In this document: positions 22,267 to 31,088 of the stretch, piece by piece | How positions within the stretch are numbered: position 1 is the stretch's first letter | Layout of the letters: the number at the start of each line of letters is the position of its first letter | From: Cohnella mopanensis | Lineage (GTDB): Bacteria; Bacillota; Bacilli; Paenibacillales; Paenibacillaceae | Direction of reading: 5' to 3' | Assembly: GCF_022352055.1 (NCBI RefSeq) | Contig: NZ_JAKRWM010000004.1 | Span: 1 to 64,000, forward strand | DNA: 64,000 nt | The notes under the pieces: model-generated | Told to the model about the DNA's origin: nothing | The model's input: only the letters and a program-made list of their open reading frames with translations | The model's database searches: none | Program-made: the position numbers and the translations under genes

Positions 22267-22758
22267 ATGGATGGTTGGAATGATCAAATTGCAATGGCAG
22301 TTGCAGCAGGCGAAGGGTTAATTCTCTTAATATTGTTAGTATGGCTCATAGTCGTGACAAGCAAGCTTCGAAAAGTTAGAGAAAATCAGCGCAAGATGGT
22401 CGGGGAAACGGGAGTTCATAATATGGAAGACGTCATGCAAGCACTGCATGAAAGAATCGCTTCCGTAGACCATAAACAAACGAACCAAAACGAGAAACTT
22501 GAACAACAAGAAAAACGCTTATCCACCCTGAAAGGAAGAATCAGCGTTCATCGGTTTAATGCATTTTCGGATTCGGGCAGCGATCTTAGCTTCTCTGTCG
22601 CATTCGTGAATGAGGAACAGGACGGAGTAGTAATTACGGGAATACACGGGAGAGAACAAACGTTCTTGTACGCTAAGCCAATCGACAAAGGCCAATCTGC
22701 ATACATGCTGACTCCGGAAGAAAAGATTGCAATCAGTCAGGCAATGCAAAAGGGATAA
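22267..22758 (+). CDS. DUF4446 family protein
   Basis: 163 aa. It has one N-terminal membrane helix (about residues 16-32, LILLILLVWLIVV), a coiled-coil stretch with many Gln and Glu (residues ~60-90), then a small conserved domain (HRFNAFSDSGSDLSFSVAFVNEEQDGVVITGIHGRE). This matches the DUF4446 family commonly found here in Paenibacillaceae. Function unknown. Its end overlaps the end of convergent yyaC by 26 bases. Confidence 0.8.
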   Translation: MDGWNDQIAMAVAAGEGLILLILLVWLIVVTSKLRKVRENQRKMVGETGVHNMEDVMQALHERIASVDHKQTNQNEKLEQQEKRLSTLKGRISVHRFNAFSDSGSDLSFSVAFVNEEQDGVVITGIHGREQTFLYAKPIDKGQSAYMLTPEEKIAISQAMQKG

Positions 22759-23353
22759 CCGAGTTATTACGCGTCTTATGTACTGCGTTTAGGAGACTTT
22801 GAGCTATAATTTCCGACATCTTAACGACGAGGTTTAACCTAGTGTTCTGAAGGACGAAATATTCCATAAATCCGCCGACGTTAACGATGCCTGTCATATG
22901 GATATCACCGACAGGGGGTAACTCCTTGTTGACACCGGCTCCAGGACGAACGGGTCCCGAACCGAGTTGAATGCAACCAACACTGGATACTTGTCCAAGA
23001 CACGCGTCGATGGCAATGACGAAGGGTTGACGAGAGCTTCGCATGATCTTAAGCAAGGTATCCCCTAAGTTCATGGCGTGTACCGGCTCTTCTAGCGTGC
23101 CATACAGGTCGAATAAGGGACTGTATTCCCGGGCTAATGCCGTTCCGACTAAAGGACCCAGAGAATCGCCCGTAGAGCGATCCGTGCCAACGCAGACGAT
23201 GACGATCCGACGCTCTTGCGGTAAAACTTCCAGATAGTGCTCCAGCTTCTGAGATAATCTTTGCAAGACGGTTGGTTCGTTAAAAGGAATCTTTAAAGAG
23301 AGCGCCGCTGATTCCGGTGCGGAGCCCGGACGTTTCTCCCAAGCGCCGTTCAT
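22733..23353 (-). CDS. yyaC: Putative spore protease YyaC family protein
   Basis: 206 aa. It resembles the YyaC sporulation protein family, which shares a fold with the germination protease GPR and hydrogenase-maturation peptidases. Visible are VCVGTDRSTGDSLGPLVG, AIDACLGQ and GDIHMTGIVNVGGFMEYFVLQNTRL. The acidic residues of the first two motifs are likely active-site residues. Its role in spores is inferred from the family. It converges with DUF4446. Confidence 0.85.
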   Translation of the reverse strand: MNGAWEKRPGSAPESAALSLKIPFNEPTVLQRLSQKLEHYLEVLPQERRIVIVCVGTDRSTGDSLGPLVGTALAREYSPLFDLYGTLEEPVHAMNLGDTLLKIMRSSRQPFVIAIDACLGQVSSVGCIQLGSGPVRPGAGVNKELPPVGDIHMTGIVNVGGFMEYFVLQNTRLNLVVKMSEIIAQSLLNAVHKTRNNSVIPFALPD

Positions 23354-23502
23354 TCGTCCGATTCGCCTCCTACCCTAGTATGTTACTAGTATATGGACGA
23401 AAGATCATATTTATACTTGGACGATTGGAAAGGCAAAGATTTGTAGGTTAGATTTATAGGGAAACCATTTTAGTCGTCAATTGTGTACGGGAGGTATGCG
23501 GA

Positions 23503-23748
23503 ATGGACACGCTTCTGATCGCCTTCGATTCAACTCAACAAGCACTTCGGGCGGAGATGCTATTGGAGTATGCGGATATCGAGATTGATATATGTCCAAC
23601 ACCTAAGGAAATTACGGCCGGATGTGCATTGTCGATTGCATTTCCAAGCGATGAGTTGGTTCAAGTCAAACAAATTATCGTCTCGGAGAACGTAGAAATC
23701 CGGGGTCTGTTCGAGAAGACAATAGAAGGCTACGACGAGATTCATTGA
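23503..23748 (+). CDS. DUF3343 family protein
   Basis: 81 aa. A small acidic protein, starting MDTLLIAFDSTQQALRAEMLL, with PTPKEITAGCALSIAF. It matches the DUF3343 (putative Se/S carrier-like) family, which keeps one conserved cysteine (here Cys38, TAGCALS). Start ATG with a GGGAGG site. mscS follows 40 bases later. Confidence 0.8.
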   Translation: MDTLLIAFDSTQQALRAEMLLEYADIEIDICPTPKEITAGCALSIAFPSDELVQVKQIIVSENVEIRGLFEKTIEGYDEIH

Positions 23749-23788
23749 GTTATGTCTTGAACGGCTTTGAAAAGGAGATTAAATCCTT

Positions 23789-24652
23789 ATGCGTGTATTA
23801 TTTATGGAAGAACAAGCGGCAGTCAAAGGAAACTTGTGGAGTAATTTCCTCGAGAAGATTATGAATATGATCGAGGATACGGATATGTGGACCGCGGCGG
23901 CTATGGTACTTCTGCGGATCATTCTGATTATCGTCATAAGCCGAATTGTGCTCATGCTCGTGAACCGATTCATCGATCATGTGACGAACATGAAAAAATC
24001 GAAGAGATTGAAGCTCCGGACGAGACGTGTTCAGACGATGGGAAGGTTATTGAAAAACGCCTCTTCCTATATTTTTAACTTCATAGCGATTTTATTGATC
24101 CTTGGGGAGTTCCACATCCAGCTAGCGCCCTTGCTTGCAGGGGCCGGTGTTATTGGGCTAGCCATCGGTTTCGGTGCTCAGAGCTTGGTTAAGGACGTTA
24201 TAACCGGATTCTTCATTATCTTGGAGGATCAATTTGCGGTAGGCGATGTCATTCAGACTAAGGACTTCAAGGGAACGGTCGAGATGATCGGACTACGCGC
24301 GACGAGAATTAGAAACTGGACGGGCGAGGTCCATATCATTCCGAATGGTCTGATTAACGAAGTGACGAATTTCTCCGTTAACCCTTTGTTAGCGGTAATC
24401 GATATTACGATCGCCTATGAGAATACGATCGAAGAGATGATGACTACGATTCGCAACGTGCTAACGCAAATCCATAGCCCCAACATTACGGCCACACCCG
24501 AAGTTCTCGGCATTCAGACGCTTGCCTTAAATCAAATGACTCTTAGAATAACCGCCCGCTGCAAACCGAATACGACGGGCGAAGTGACGCGTTTGATCAA
24601 TACGGAGTTGAAAAAAGCATTCGAAGCAAGCCGAGCCGAAGCAACCTCATGA
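23789..24652 (+). CDS. Small-conductance mechanosensitive channel (MscS family)
   Basis: 287 aa. It has N-terminal helices (about residues 35-60 and 95-110) and the pore-lining helix GAGVIGLAIGFGAQSLVKDVITGFFIILEDQFAVGD typical of MscS, then the beta and C-terminal cytoplasmic domains. It opens on osmotic downshock. The best Bacillus match by organisation is YkuT/YbdG-like. Likely co-transcribed with DUF3343 and DUF951. Confidence 0.92.
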   Translation: MRVLFMEEQAAVKGNLWSNFLEKIMNMIEDTDMWTAAAMVLLRIILIIVISRIVLMLVNRFIDHVTNMKKSKRLKLRTRRVQTMGRLLKNASSYIFNFIAILLILGEFHIQLAPLLAGAGVIGLAIGFGAQSLVKDVITGFFIILEDQFAVGDVIQTKDFKGTVEMIGLRATRIRNWTGEVHIIPNGLINEVTNFSVNPLLAVIDITIAYENTIEEMMTTIRNVLTQIHSPNITATPEVLGIQTLALNQMTLRITARCKPNTTGEVTRLINTELKKAFEASRAEATS

Positions 24653-24700
24653 AGAGAACAGGCGGTTCATAAGCGAATGGTAGCGGGGGAGGGGATCGTA

Positions 24701-24922
24701 TTGGAGCGTAAACAGTTCGAGCTTGGAGACATTGTGCTAATGAAGAAACAGCATCCATGCGGAGCTAACGAGATGGAGATTATCCGCATGGGGATGGATA
24801 TTCGGATCAAATGCGTACAATGCAAGCACAGCATTCTGTTGCCTCGAGCTAAGTTCGAGAAGAGCTTGAAGAAAGTATTGAGATCGGTTGGCGGTAGTCA
24901 ACCGGGTGATGGGGAAGGCTAA
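24701..24922 (+). CDS. DUF951 family protein
   Basis: 73 aa from a TTG start with a strong GGGGAGGGG site. It contains ELGDIVLMKKQHPCGANEMEIIRMGMDIRIKCVQCKHSILLPR: three cysteines (C-x2-C in VQCK plus the HPCG Cys) suggest a small metal-binding fold. DUF951 proteins lie near the origin in many Firmicutes. Function unknown. A longer frame from ATG 24677 lacks a ribosome site. Confidence 0.85.
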   Translation: MERKQFELGDIVLMKKQHPCGANEMEIIRMGMDIRIKCVQCKHSILLPRAKFEKSLKKVLRSVGGSQPGDGEG

Positions 24923-24954
24923 GAAACTTATGGAAAACTGGAGACGCGATCCAG

Positions 24955-24983
24955 TTGCAAGTCCAGTGTAAATGTGTTATTAT
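24955..24983 (+). promoter_or_regulatory. tRNA-Ser promoter
   Basis: -35 TTGCAA (24955-24960), 17-base spacer, -10 TATTAT (24978-24983), ending 13 bases before the mature tRNA. Confidence 0.75.
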
Positions 24984-24995
24984 TTTTCTTGCTGC

Positions 24996-25086
24996 GGAGA
25001 GGTACCCAAGAGGCCCAAGGGGGTTGACTCGAAATCAACTAGGCGTCGCGAGGCGTGCGTGGGTTCGAATCCCACTCTCTCCGCCA
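24996..25086 (+). tRNA. tRNA-Ser(CGA)
   Basis: 91 nt with CCA encoded. The acceptor stem GGAGAGG/TCTCTCC has one G-T pair. The anticodon stem GTTGA/TCAAC encloses loop CTCGAAA, giving anticodon CGA (codon UCG). The long variable arm and T arm GTGGG-TTCGAAT-CCCAC are typical of serine tRNAs. It has its own promoter and terminator. Confidence 0.96.
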
Positions 25087-25210
25087 TTACTCCAAATAAC
25101 CCGGCATATCAACGTCAGCAATACGTTCTTGGAACGAAAGATGCGCGTTGCATGACCGAAATACATAGGTTAGAACGCTAACTGATTCGTTAGTGCTCAG
25201 CGGATTACCG

Positions 25211-25249
25211 AACCTTCTACGTGAAATATGGCGTAGGAGGTTTTTTTTT
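25211..25249 (+). terminator. tRNA-Ser terminator
   Basis: AACCTTCTACG pairs with CGTAGGAGGTT (one T-G pair), followed by a run of nine T's. The transcript also holds a small GCTAAC/GTTAGT hairpin upstream. Confidence 0.85.
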
Positions 25250-25292
25250 GGTCAAACCGACAGTTATAAGTACGAATACCGATGGAATACAA

Positions 25293-25322
25293 GAAAAAAA
25301 AGAGCTTCGCATTTCGAAGCCC
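25293..25322 (-). terminator. Terminator of the transglutaminase-like lipoprotein gene
   Basis: On the minus strand a GGGCTTCG/CGAAGCTC stem with a 5-base loop is followed by a run of T, 20 bases past the stop of the gene. Confidence 0.85.
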
Positions 25323-25344
25323 TTTCTCATTATTAAAGCCTATC

Positions 25345-27696
25345 TCAATACTTGACGACAATGTATGGACTCAATGAACCCATCTGCGCGTTTTCTAACT
25401 TGTCCTCCGTGAGAGAACTTAAAGCTTTCATTGTCTGTTTGAATAAATCATCTTCATCGATTTTTCCAGCTAAGCGAATAACGATGTGTGTGCTGCCTTC
25501 CTTTATTTTTTGCTCGAGTTTGGTTCCGTAATCATTAGCTGTAGAGACCTCTAAACCATTGACCACATAGTAATCTTTGGAGCCGTCGCTTGAATTGAAC
25601 TGGTCAATCTCGGAATCCAACCAATACTCTTGAGATAGGGTAAAGTGGAGAGATTCGGCTGTCTTATCACTCGAGTTGAACAGTAGATAAGGTATACCGC
25701 TATTGGTATCGTTGTTAGTTGAATCTACATGAAACCAGCTATTATTGAGTTTGACCTTATTCCATGCATGTGGAACGCCACCCATATCGCCTGTTACCAC
25801 GATGCTTTCCAAGCCTGCCAAGTCGCTCAGCATCTTATAAACAGAAGCGTAAGAAGCGCATACACCGACCTTCTTGACCATGATTCCGTATGTCGTGAAC
25901 GAGTCGTTGAATTTCGAATCGATCACCTGGAAGTTGTTCTCTTTAGCGCTATCTAAGGCTGCCATGTCGTATTTCGTATTATCATTAAGATAATCATAGA
26001 TGGCTTTGTATTTCTCTTCGATGGACATATTCGTCTTAATCGTACCCTCAATAATTTTATTCGCTTCGGAAATGATCTCTTGTTGTTTCTTCTTAATAGA
26101 CTCTGCGGAGTCCTCAAACTTAATCTGTAAAGATAACGTGCCGTAATCATATCTCCAACTTTTAACTCCTAGGATCAGAGGGTTCTGATAGATGACTTCA
26201 AACAAGATGTCCTCCAGGGTTTCATAATTCTGTACTTCGGGAAATGCCTTGAGAGAAATGGTCTCTTTCGCTTCAATTAAGCTTAGGGCGAGAAGCTCCT
26301 CAACGGCAGAATTCACATTGATCTTAGTATCCTTGATTAATGCGGGAGCAGGTACAGATTCCTTGTCTCCTTCATCTACTTTTTGCTTAGTATTCGTGAT
26401 TTGACTATCCGTGAGACTGCTTGCGGATTCCTCATTGGATGGTTTCTCTACGGCATCAATGATACTAGGAACATCCGGAGAAGGCACATAATCCGTTGTA
26501 TTCTGAGGAGCTACGTAACCGGATGTTTGATCTTGGCCGTGGTTACCGGAAGCATCCAGCAGAGCTGACTTTGTCGTGTTTGTAATCGTAACGTACCCTC
26601 TAAAATCGGTGCCTTTAACGGAATAAGTAACGTTTGCTCTGCCGGTATCCGATAGTTCTGCATTGGCGAAATCATAAACAAAATCGCGTTGTACGATGAA
26701 GCCATCAACCAATTTCACATCAGCGATCTTGGGGAATGAGTTTAGATTATCGTATTCTTTGAAACTTATGTTCGTTTCTAAGCTTACAGGAATCAGAGAG
26801 GACAATTTAATCGTGCTGACTACATTGCTAAAGTTAGATTCTTTGTCCCCTTGTACAGCTGTTACATAATACTCTCCGTTGATGCCAAGATTCTGATAAC
26901 TGACCAAATCCGATGGAGAGTTAGGTTTAGTATTGGAAAGGAAATTAGAAAGCTCGGTGTCTTTGGTCTCGGATTCTAATCGGGGATAACTGCCTACATA
27001 CCCTTCCTCAGGTCCGCTTACCGGAAGATTGACCGTATCCAATAAAGCATGCGTAGCTCGGTTGTATACCTTATAGGATGTAGCACCCGCAACTTCGTTC
27101 CATACCAACTTGAAATTACCCTTCTCGTCGATCTCGTATTTCAGAGTCGGAGAGGAGAGATCGGATTTGATAGTAAAAGGTACAATCATTGGTTTATTTA
27201 ACTTTGTTGGCGTGGTGGCTTCTAGATCATAGTTAATGCGTATGTAATATACAGGAGCATTACCCCATCCTGAATTTCCAATTCCACCTTTAGTGTCGCT
27301 AGAAACTAAAACGCTACTCAACGGTTTAATGGTAATCGTATTGCATTCTATTAAATCTTCGCAGTTGGTTAATGTCAGGATTTTGCTTTCCGGTAATGCT
27401 TTAATGTCCGTATGTACAGTAATGACTTCAGTAGGTTGAATGTCGAAGTGACTATTAAACTTAAAGGTAAATACTTCATCTCTAGCTACGTTATACATAG
27501 GCATAAGAGACTTGTCTGCATCCGAGCCGTATTTCTTCTTAAGGTCATAGACCGTGTTCACGGATGTTTCAATTAATTTCGGAGTGAGCTCCGTGACAAC
27601 GATGTCTTTCTTCTCCTGCGCGGAGTCGGAATTGCCCCCAAAGCAACCCGTCAAAACGATACTGAAAACCATAAATAATGACAATAAACGCTTCAC
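25345..27696 (-). CDS. Large lipoprotein with a transglutaminase-like domain
   Basis: 783 aa. A signal peptide ends in the lipobox IVLTG-C (Cys18), so the protein is anchored outside the membrane. The middle contains repeated beta-rich stretches (possible fibronectin-type segment: GNFKLVWNEVAGATSYKVYNRAT). Residues ~600-660 form a transglutaminase-like fold with Cys613 (GVCASYASVYKML), His643 (VPHAWNKVKL) and Asp658 (HVDSTN), the typical catalytic triad. It may cross-link or cleave cell-surface proteins; the substrate is unknown. GTG start behind GGGAGTGG. It appears AT-richer than its neighbours, and no related genes are adjacent. Confidence 0.85.
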   Translation of the reverse strand: MKRLLSLFMVFSIVLTGCFGGNSDSAQEKKDIVVTELTPKLIETSVNTVYDLKKKYGSDADKSLMPMYNVARDEVFTFKFNSHFDIQPTEVITVHTDIKALPESKILTLTNCEDLIECNTITIKPLSSVLVSSDTKGGIGNSGWGNAPVYYIRINYDLEATTPTKLNKPMIVPFTIKSDLSSPTLKYEIDEKGNFKLVWNEVAGATSYKVYNRATHALLDTVNLPVSGPEEGYVGSYPRLESETKDTELSNFLSNTKPNSPSDLVSYQNLGINGEYYVTAVQGDKESNFSNVVSTIKLSSLIPVSLETNISFKEYDNLNSFPKIADVKLVDGFIVQRDFVYDFANAELSDTGRANVTYSVKGTDFRGYVTITNTTKSALLDASGNHGQDQTSGYVAPQNTTDYVPSPDVPSIIDAVEKPSNEESASSLTDSQITNTKQKVDEGDKESVPAPALIKDTKINVNSAVEELLALSLIEAKETISLKAFPEVQNYETLEDILFEVIYQNPLILGVKSWRYDYGTLSLQIKFEDSAESIKKKQQEIISEANKIIEGTIKTNMSIEEKYKAIYDYLNDNTKYDMAALDSAKENNFQVIDSKFNDSFTTYGIMVKKVGVCASYASVYKMLSDLAGLESIVVTGDMGGVPHAWNKVKLNNSWFHVDSTNNDTNSGIPYLLFNSSDKTAESLHFTLSQEYWLDSEIDQFNSSDGSKDYYVVNGLEVSTANDYGTKLEQKIKEGSTHIVIRLAGKIDEDDLFKQTMKALSSLTEDKLENAQMGSLSPYIVVKY

Positions 27697-27740
27697 TCGC
27701 TACACCACTCCCGATATAAAGACTTAAAAATACAAAATTC

Positions 27741-27765
27741 TACAATAATTACTATTGTTATTGTA
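27741..27765 (-). promoter_or_regulatory. Palindrome upstream of the transglutaminase-like lipoprotein gene
   Basis: TACAATAA and TTATTGTA are inverted repeats separated by nine bases, 45 bases upstream of the GTG start. It may be an operator for the lipoprotein gene; no regulator gene is adjacent. Confidence 0.35.
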
Positions 27766-28209
27766 TAACAGGGATTAATGCCATGAAACCCCAATTATGA
27801 AAAAAGATTATGAGATTCAACGGAATGGGTGCGATAGAAAGCGATGAACAAAATCCCCCAAAACGGAATTATAGGAAGCTACGGACGCGAACAAGAGTCA
27901 CCGAATTTAAAACTAACGAAGAACCCTTCGCAGGGTTCTTCGGGCGACGTTTAATGAGTTGCATTCGAAATTCGTAACCATTGACGTTGCTGATTTAACT
28001 CAGCGCTTCGGTTGTCCGGAATCTAAACTCAGTGTGTTGCAGACGAATAGTCTTTAGCACAACGCCTCGCTTCCGTAGCCTACTCCGATTGGAACGTTTC
28101 CTCTTGCGTTGTTGCGCCCAAGTCGTTCAAGGGAACCACACCTCTCGTTTTCCGTCGCCGAAATATAGAATGGCCCGAATGATCTCACAATATACGTAGC
28201 GATCAACAA
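27766..28209. other. Gene-poor stretch between the lipoprotein gene and yjzC
   Basis: I recognise no gene here. At 27918-27941 a 9-bp hairpin GAAGAACCC/GGGTTCTTC could end a minus-strand transcript running from yjzC. On the minus strand a 19-codon frame starting GTG (MVPLNDLGATT...) has a GAGAGGTG site, but nothing else supports it. The distance from yjzC to the hairpin would suit an untranslated tail or a small RNA. Confidence 0.35.
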
Positions 28210-28398
28210 TTATCGAAACTGTTTCATTTTCTTCCACTTGCGATTGTGGTTCGAGGTTTCAGGGAACTTCTCGCCTTTGCGCAATACGACGTGCTGCGGG
28301 TTGTTAATTCCCATGTGAAAAGAGTCCTCTCCGACCTCCATGTACTCTCCATCGTTCGGAGCCCGTTGACCCGGCTCGAACTGCGTTTGTTCACCCAT
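28210..28398 (-). CDS. yjzC: YjzC family protein
   Basis: 62 aa. It matches the small YjzC-like family (MGEQTQFEPGQRAPNDGEYMEVGE, then VVLRKGEKFPETSNHNRKWKK). Function unknown. I chose the ATG at 28398 since the GGGGG site lies about eight bases upstream; two in-frame starts sit closer to it. It is divergent from rpsF. Confidence 0.8.
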   Translation of the reverse strand: MGEQTQFEPGQRAPNDGEYMEVGEDSFHMGINNPQHVVLRKGEKFPETSNHNRKWKKMKQFR

Positions 28399-28442
28399 TG
28401 CCATCACCCCCTGCCTTAGTCGATAGTGTAGCGCGAAATTCC

Positions 28443-28575
28443 TTGCGATATTCGAGCCATTGTGATAAAGTATTCAGGCATGCAATTAGAAGCATGCTCC
28501 TTGCTTCCCAGCCGGTTGACAAGCTCATCGGTATACAAAGTGGGGGGCCAAAGACCTTAAGGAGGTGAACGGAAG
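28443..28575 (+). promoter_or_regulatory. rpsF promoter and leader
   Basis: A -35 TTGCGA (28443-28448) and -10 TAAAGT (28466-28471) are 17 bases apart. The ~95-base leader that follows contains a GCATGC/GCATGC stem and a CCGG-rich section, then the AAGGAGGTG site. Many bacterial rpsF leaders bind the S6-S18 pair to autoregulate the operon; I could not confirm that fold here. Confidence 0.45.
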
Positions 28576-28863
28576 ATGCGCAACTACGAGTTGATGTACA
28601 TCATCCGTCCGGACGTGGAACAAGAAACCGTTCAAGCTGTCGTGGAAAAATTCCAGGGCATCATCGGGAACGGCGGAGAGATCGTAAAACACGACATTAT
28701 GGGTAAACGTCGTTTAGCTTACGAGATCAACAAACACCGCGATGGGACGTATGTGTTGGTTCATTTCTCGGCGACGTCAGCAGTTGTGACTGAGTTGGAA
28801 CGCGTTCTGAAGATTACGGATGAAGTTATCCGTCATATCGTTGTCAGAGAACAAATCGCGTAA
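28576..28863 (+). CDS. rpsF: 30S ribosomal protein S6
   Basis: 95 aa, typical start MRNYELMYIIRPDVEQETVQAVVEKF and conserved KHDIMGKRRLAYEINKHRDGTYV. It binds 16S rRNA with S18. A near-perfect AAGGAGGTG site precedes the ATG. First gene of rpsF-ssb-rpsR. Confidence 0.97.
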   Translation: MRNYELMYIIRPDVEQETVQAVVEKFQGIIGNGGEIVKHDIMGKRRLAYEINKHRDGTYVLVHFSATSAVVTELERVLKITDEVIRHIVVREQIA

Positions 28864-28931
28864 GTAACCGCACAGTACCAGGCGGATAACCGCCGCAAGC
28901 CTAATGTCATGTCTAGTGGAGGGAAGCCGCG

Positions 28932-29432
28932 ATGTTGAATCGAGTTATTCTCATAGGGCGCCTGACCAAGGATCCCGAATTGCGTTACACGCCTGCGGGC
29001 GTTGCTGTTACCCAATTTACTTTGGCGGTAGACCGTCAGTTCTCTGGTAGTAAAGAAGAGCGCGAAGCGGATTTTATCCCGATCGTAACTTGGAGACAGT
29101 TAGCCGAGACGTGTGCCAATTATCTTCGTAAAGGCCGTTTGGCCGCCGTGGAAGGCCGCATTCAAGTGCGGAACTACGAGAACAACGAAGGCCGACGCGT
29201 ATATGTAACGGAAGTCATTGCCGATAACGTTCGATTCCTGGAATCAGCCAACCGCGAGGGCGGCGGAGGACAAGGAAGAGACGAAGGAGCAGGTGGCAAC
29301 CCGAACTCTGGCGCAGGCGGGTACGGAGGCGGCAACCGCAGCTCTGGCTCACGCAACAGCGGTAACAATAGTGATCCCTTCGCCGATGACGGGCGACCGA
29401 TAGACATATCGGACGATGATTTGCCATTTTAA
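28932..29432 (+). CDS. ssb: Single-stranded DNA-binding protein
   Basis: 166 aa. An OB-fold ([35 protein letters not shown]) is followed by a glycine/asparagine-rich linker (about residues 110-150) and the acidic protein-binding tip DISDDDLPF. It is the essential SSB, lying between rpsF and rpsR as in other Firmicutes. Confidence 0.97.
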   Translation: MLNRVILIGRLTKDPELRYTPAGVAVTQFTLAVDRQFSGSKEEREADFIPIVTWRQLAETCANYLRKGRLAAVEGRIQVRNYENNEGRRVYVTEVIADNVRFLESANREGGGGQGRDEGAGGNPNSGAGGYGGGNRSSGSRNSGNNSDPFADDGRPIDISDDDLPF

Positions 29433-29452
29433 CTGGAAAGGACGGATAACAA

Positions 29453-29794
29453 ATGAGCGAACAACAAACAGCAGCACCAGCACGTGAAGAGCGCCCTGCA
29501 CACAGCCGTACAGGCGGCGGTGGCGGAGATCGCGGTGGAGACCGTGGCGAACGTGAGCCTCGTAAATTCCGCCGTGGCGGCCGTAACAAACGTAAGAAAG
29601 TTTGTTACTTCACTGTAAATAAAATCACTCACGTGGATTACAAAGAGTTGGACTTGCTTCGTAAGTTCATCAGCGAGCGCGGCAAAATCTTGCCACGTCG
29701 CGTTACAGGAACAAAAGCGAAGTACCAACGTATGTTGACTGTAGCGATCAAACGCGCACGTCAAATGGCTTTGCTTCCTTACACGACTGAGTAG
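29453..29794 (+). CDS. rpsR: 30S ribosomal protein S18 with an N-terminal extension
   Basis: 113 aa. The C-terminal ~70 residues are normal S18 ([39 protein letters not shown]). The first ~40 residues are a Gly/Arg/Glu-rich, probably disordered extension ([22 protein letters not shown]) not seen in the ~80-aa Bacillus protein. The ATG has a GGAAAGG site. Whether the extension binds RNA is unknown. Confidence 0.95.
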   Translation: MSEQQTAAPAREERPAHSRTGGGGGDRGGDRGEREPRKFRRGGRNKRKKVCYFTVNKITHVDYKELDLLRKFISERGKILPRRVTGTKAKYQRMLTVAIKRARQMALLPYTTE

Positions 29795-29806
29795 TAATGA
29801 AACAAG

Positions 29807-29833
29807 AGGCACCCTTCGGGGTGCCTTTTTTTT
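29807..29833 (+). terminator. Terminator of the rpsF operon
   Basis: GGCACCC-TTCG-GGGTGCC tetraloop hairpin followed by eight T's. Confidence 0.95.
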
Positions 29834-29924
29834 CTATAAGTAGCCGGACTTGCACGAGAATATGTACTCCTATACAATCGACATGGACCCAATAAGATAA
29901 ACGGAAGTTAGAGAAGGGGATTAC

Positions 29925-30275
29925 ATGCTCGGAATCGGCATCTTGCTCGGCTTCCACCTTCTCGGCATGGTACTTCAGCACGCTTTGTCCCTTCCGTTAC
30001 CCGCCAACGTGTTGGGACTTTTGCTGTTTGTCATCTCCCTGTTCGCCGGTTGGATTCGGCTGGAATGGGTAGAAGTGTCGGCGAACTTCCTGTTACGGCA
30101 TATGATGCTGTTCTTCATTCCGATCATCGTGGCGAGCCAATTGTTCTTTCCTTTAATGAAGGAACAATGGCTGACGATCGGGGTAAGCTGGCTCGGAAGC
30201 ACGTTAATCGCGTTATTCGTGACCGGCTGGGCGACAAAGTCGTGGACGGAAGGAAAGAAGGAAACCGATGAGTGA
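29925..30275 (+). CDS. LrgA/CidA family membrane protein
   Basis: 116 aa with about four membrane helices. The start LGIGILLGFHLLGMVLQHALSLPLPANVLGLLLFVISLF is typical of the LrgA/CidA holin-like family, which modulates murein hydrolase export or small-molecule flux. It overlaps lrgB by eight bases. Which of LrgA or CidA it is cannot be told from sequence alone. Confidence 0.88.
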   Translation: MLGIGILLGFHLLGMVLQHALSLPLPANVLGLLLFVISLFAGWIRLEWVEVSANFLLRHMMLFFIPIIVASQLFFPLMKEQWLTIGVSWLGSTLIALFVTGWATKSWTEGKKETDE

Positions 30276-30966
30276 TTGGAAACAGTCTTTGTTCGGCGAA
30301 CCGCTATTCGCTATCGCAGTAACGGTATTAATCTACTTGGGGGCCCAAGCGCTTCATGCCAGATGGCGATGGCTGCATCCGCTGTTGGCGGCGAGCGTCG
30401 GCGTGATGCTATTGCTTGCAGCGCTGGACGTTCCCTATGAAGCCTATGCGGTCGGCGGACGCTGGATCGAGTTCTGGCTCGGACCGGCTACGGTCGCGAT
30501 AGGAGTACCCCTATACAAGCACGCGGCGTACATTCGACGGCAGCTTCCCGCAATTTTAGGCGGGATCGCGGTCGGTACGATGAGCGCAATGGCTAGCGCC
30601 GGTGCGCTCGTCTGGCTGCTCGGAGGGACGAAGGAGCTTATGCTCACGATGATGCCGAAGTCCGCGACTGCTCCGATCTCGATCGAGGTCGTCCGCCAAC
30701 TTGGCGGACAACCGGAGCTTGGAGCGGTGTTGACAGTGCTGACTGGCTTGCTTGGCAGCATGATCGGACCGAAGCTGCTGCGAATGGCCGGATTCGGTGA
30801 TCCATTTTCTCTTGGCGCGGCGATCGGAACGTCCTCGCACGGTATCGGTACCGCCCGGTTGCTCCGCGAATCGGAATTGGCCGGCGGCATTAGCGGCTTC
30901 TCCATGGGCGCGGCGGGAATATTAACTTCTCTCTACGCCGTACCTTTGTATATGTGGGCACTATAG
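30268..30966 (+). CDS. LrgB family membrane protein
   Basis: 232 aa, seven or eight membrane helices, with the LrgB signature PKSATAPISIEVVRQLGG and the conserved GTSSHGIGTARLL. It always pairs with LrgA-type proteins. No two-component regulator (LytSR) lies next to the pair in this window. Confidence 0.93.
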   Translation: MSDWKQSLFGEPLFAIAVTVLIYLGAQALHARWRWLHPLLAASVGVMLLLAALDVPYEAYAVGGRWIEFWLGPATVAIGVPLYKHAAYIRRQLPAILGGIAVGTMSAMASAGALVWLLGGTKELMLTMMPKSATAPISIEVVRQLGGQPELGAVLTVLTGLLGSMIGPKLLRMAGFGDPFSLGAAIGTSSHGIGTARLLRESELAGGISGFSMGAAGILTSLYAVPLYMWAL

Positions 30967-30974
30967 AAAAGCCG

Positions 30975-31024
30975 TAAGCACCAAGAAGACCGTCAGGCAA
31001 CCCTGACGGTCTTCTTGGTGCTTA
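30975..31024 (+). terminator. Perfect 23-bp hairpin after lrgB
   Basis: A 23-bp perfect inverted repeat with a 4-base loop, core GAAGACCGTCAGG. There is no T-run on either side. Its core is also the stem of the hairpin at 32917-32945 (see findings). Confidence 0.75.
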
Positions 31025-31088
31025 TGATCGGCATTACAAACTTCAATTTCCCTGTAGGATAAATTATTGTCGTTCTGACAATTTTTTC

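Noticed and set aside
27741-27765. Palindrome as a terminator of the lipoprotein gene
   Set aside because: It lies upstream, not downstream, of that gene and has no T-run; an operator is more likely.
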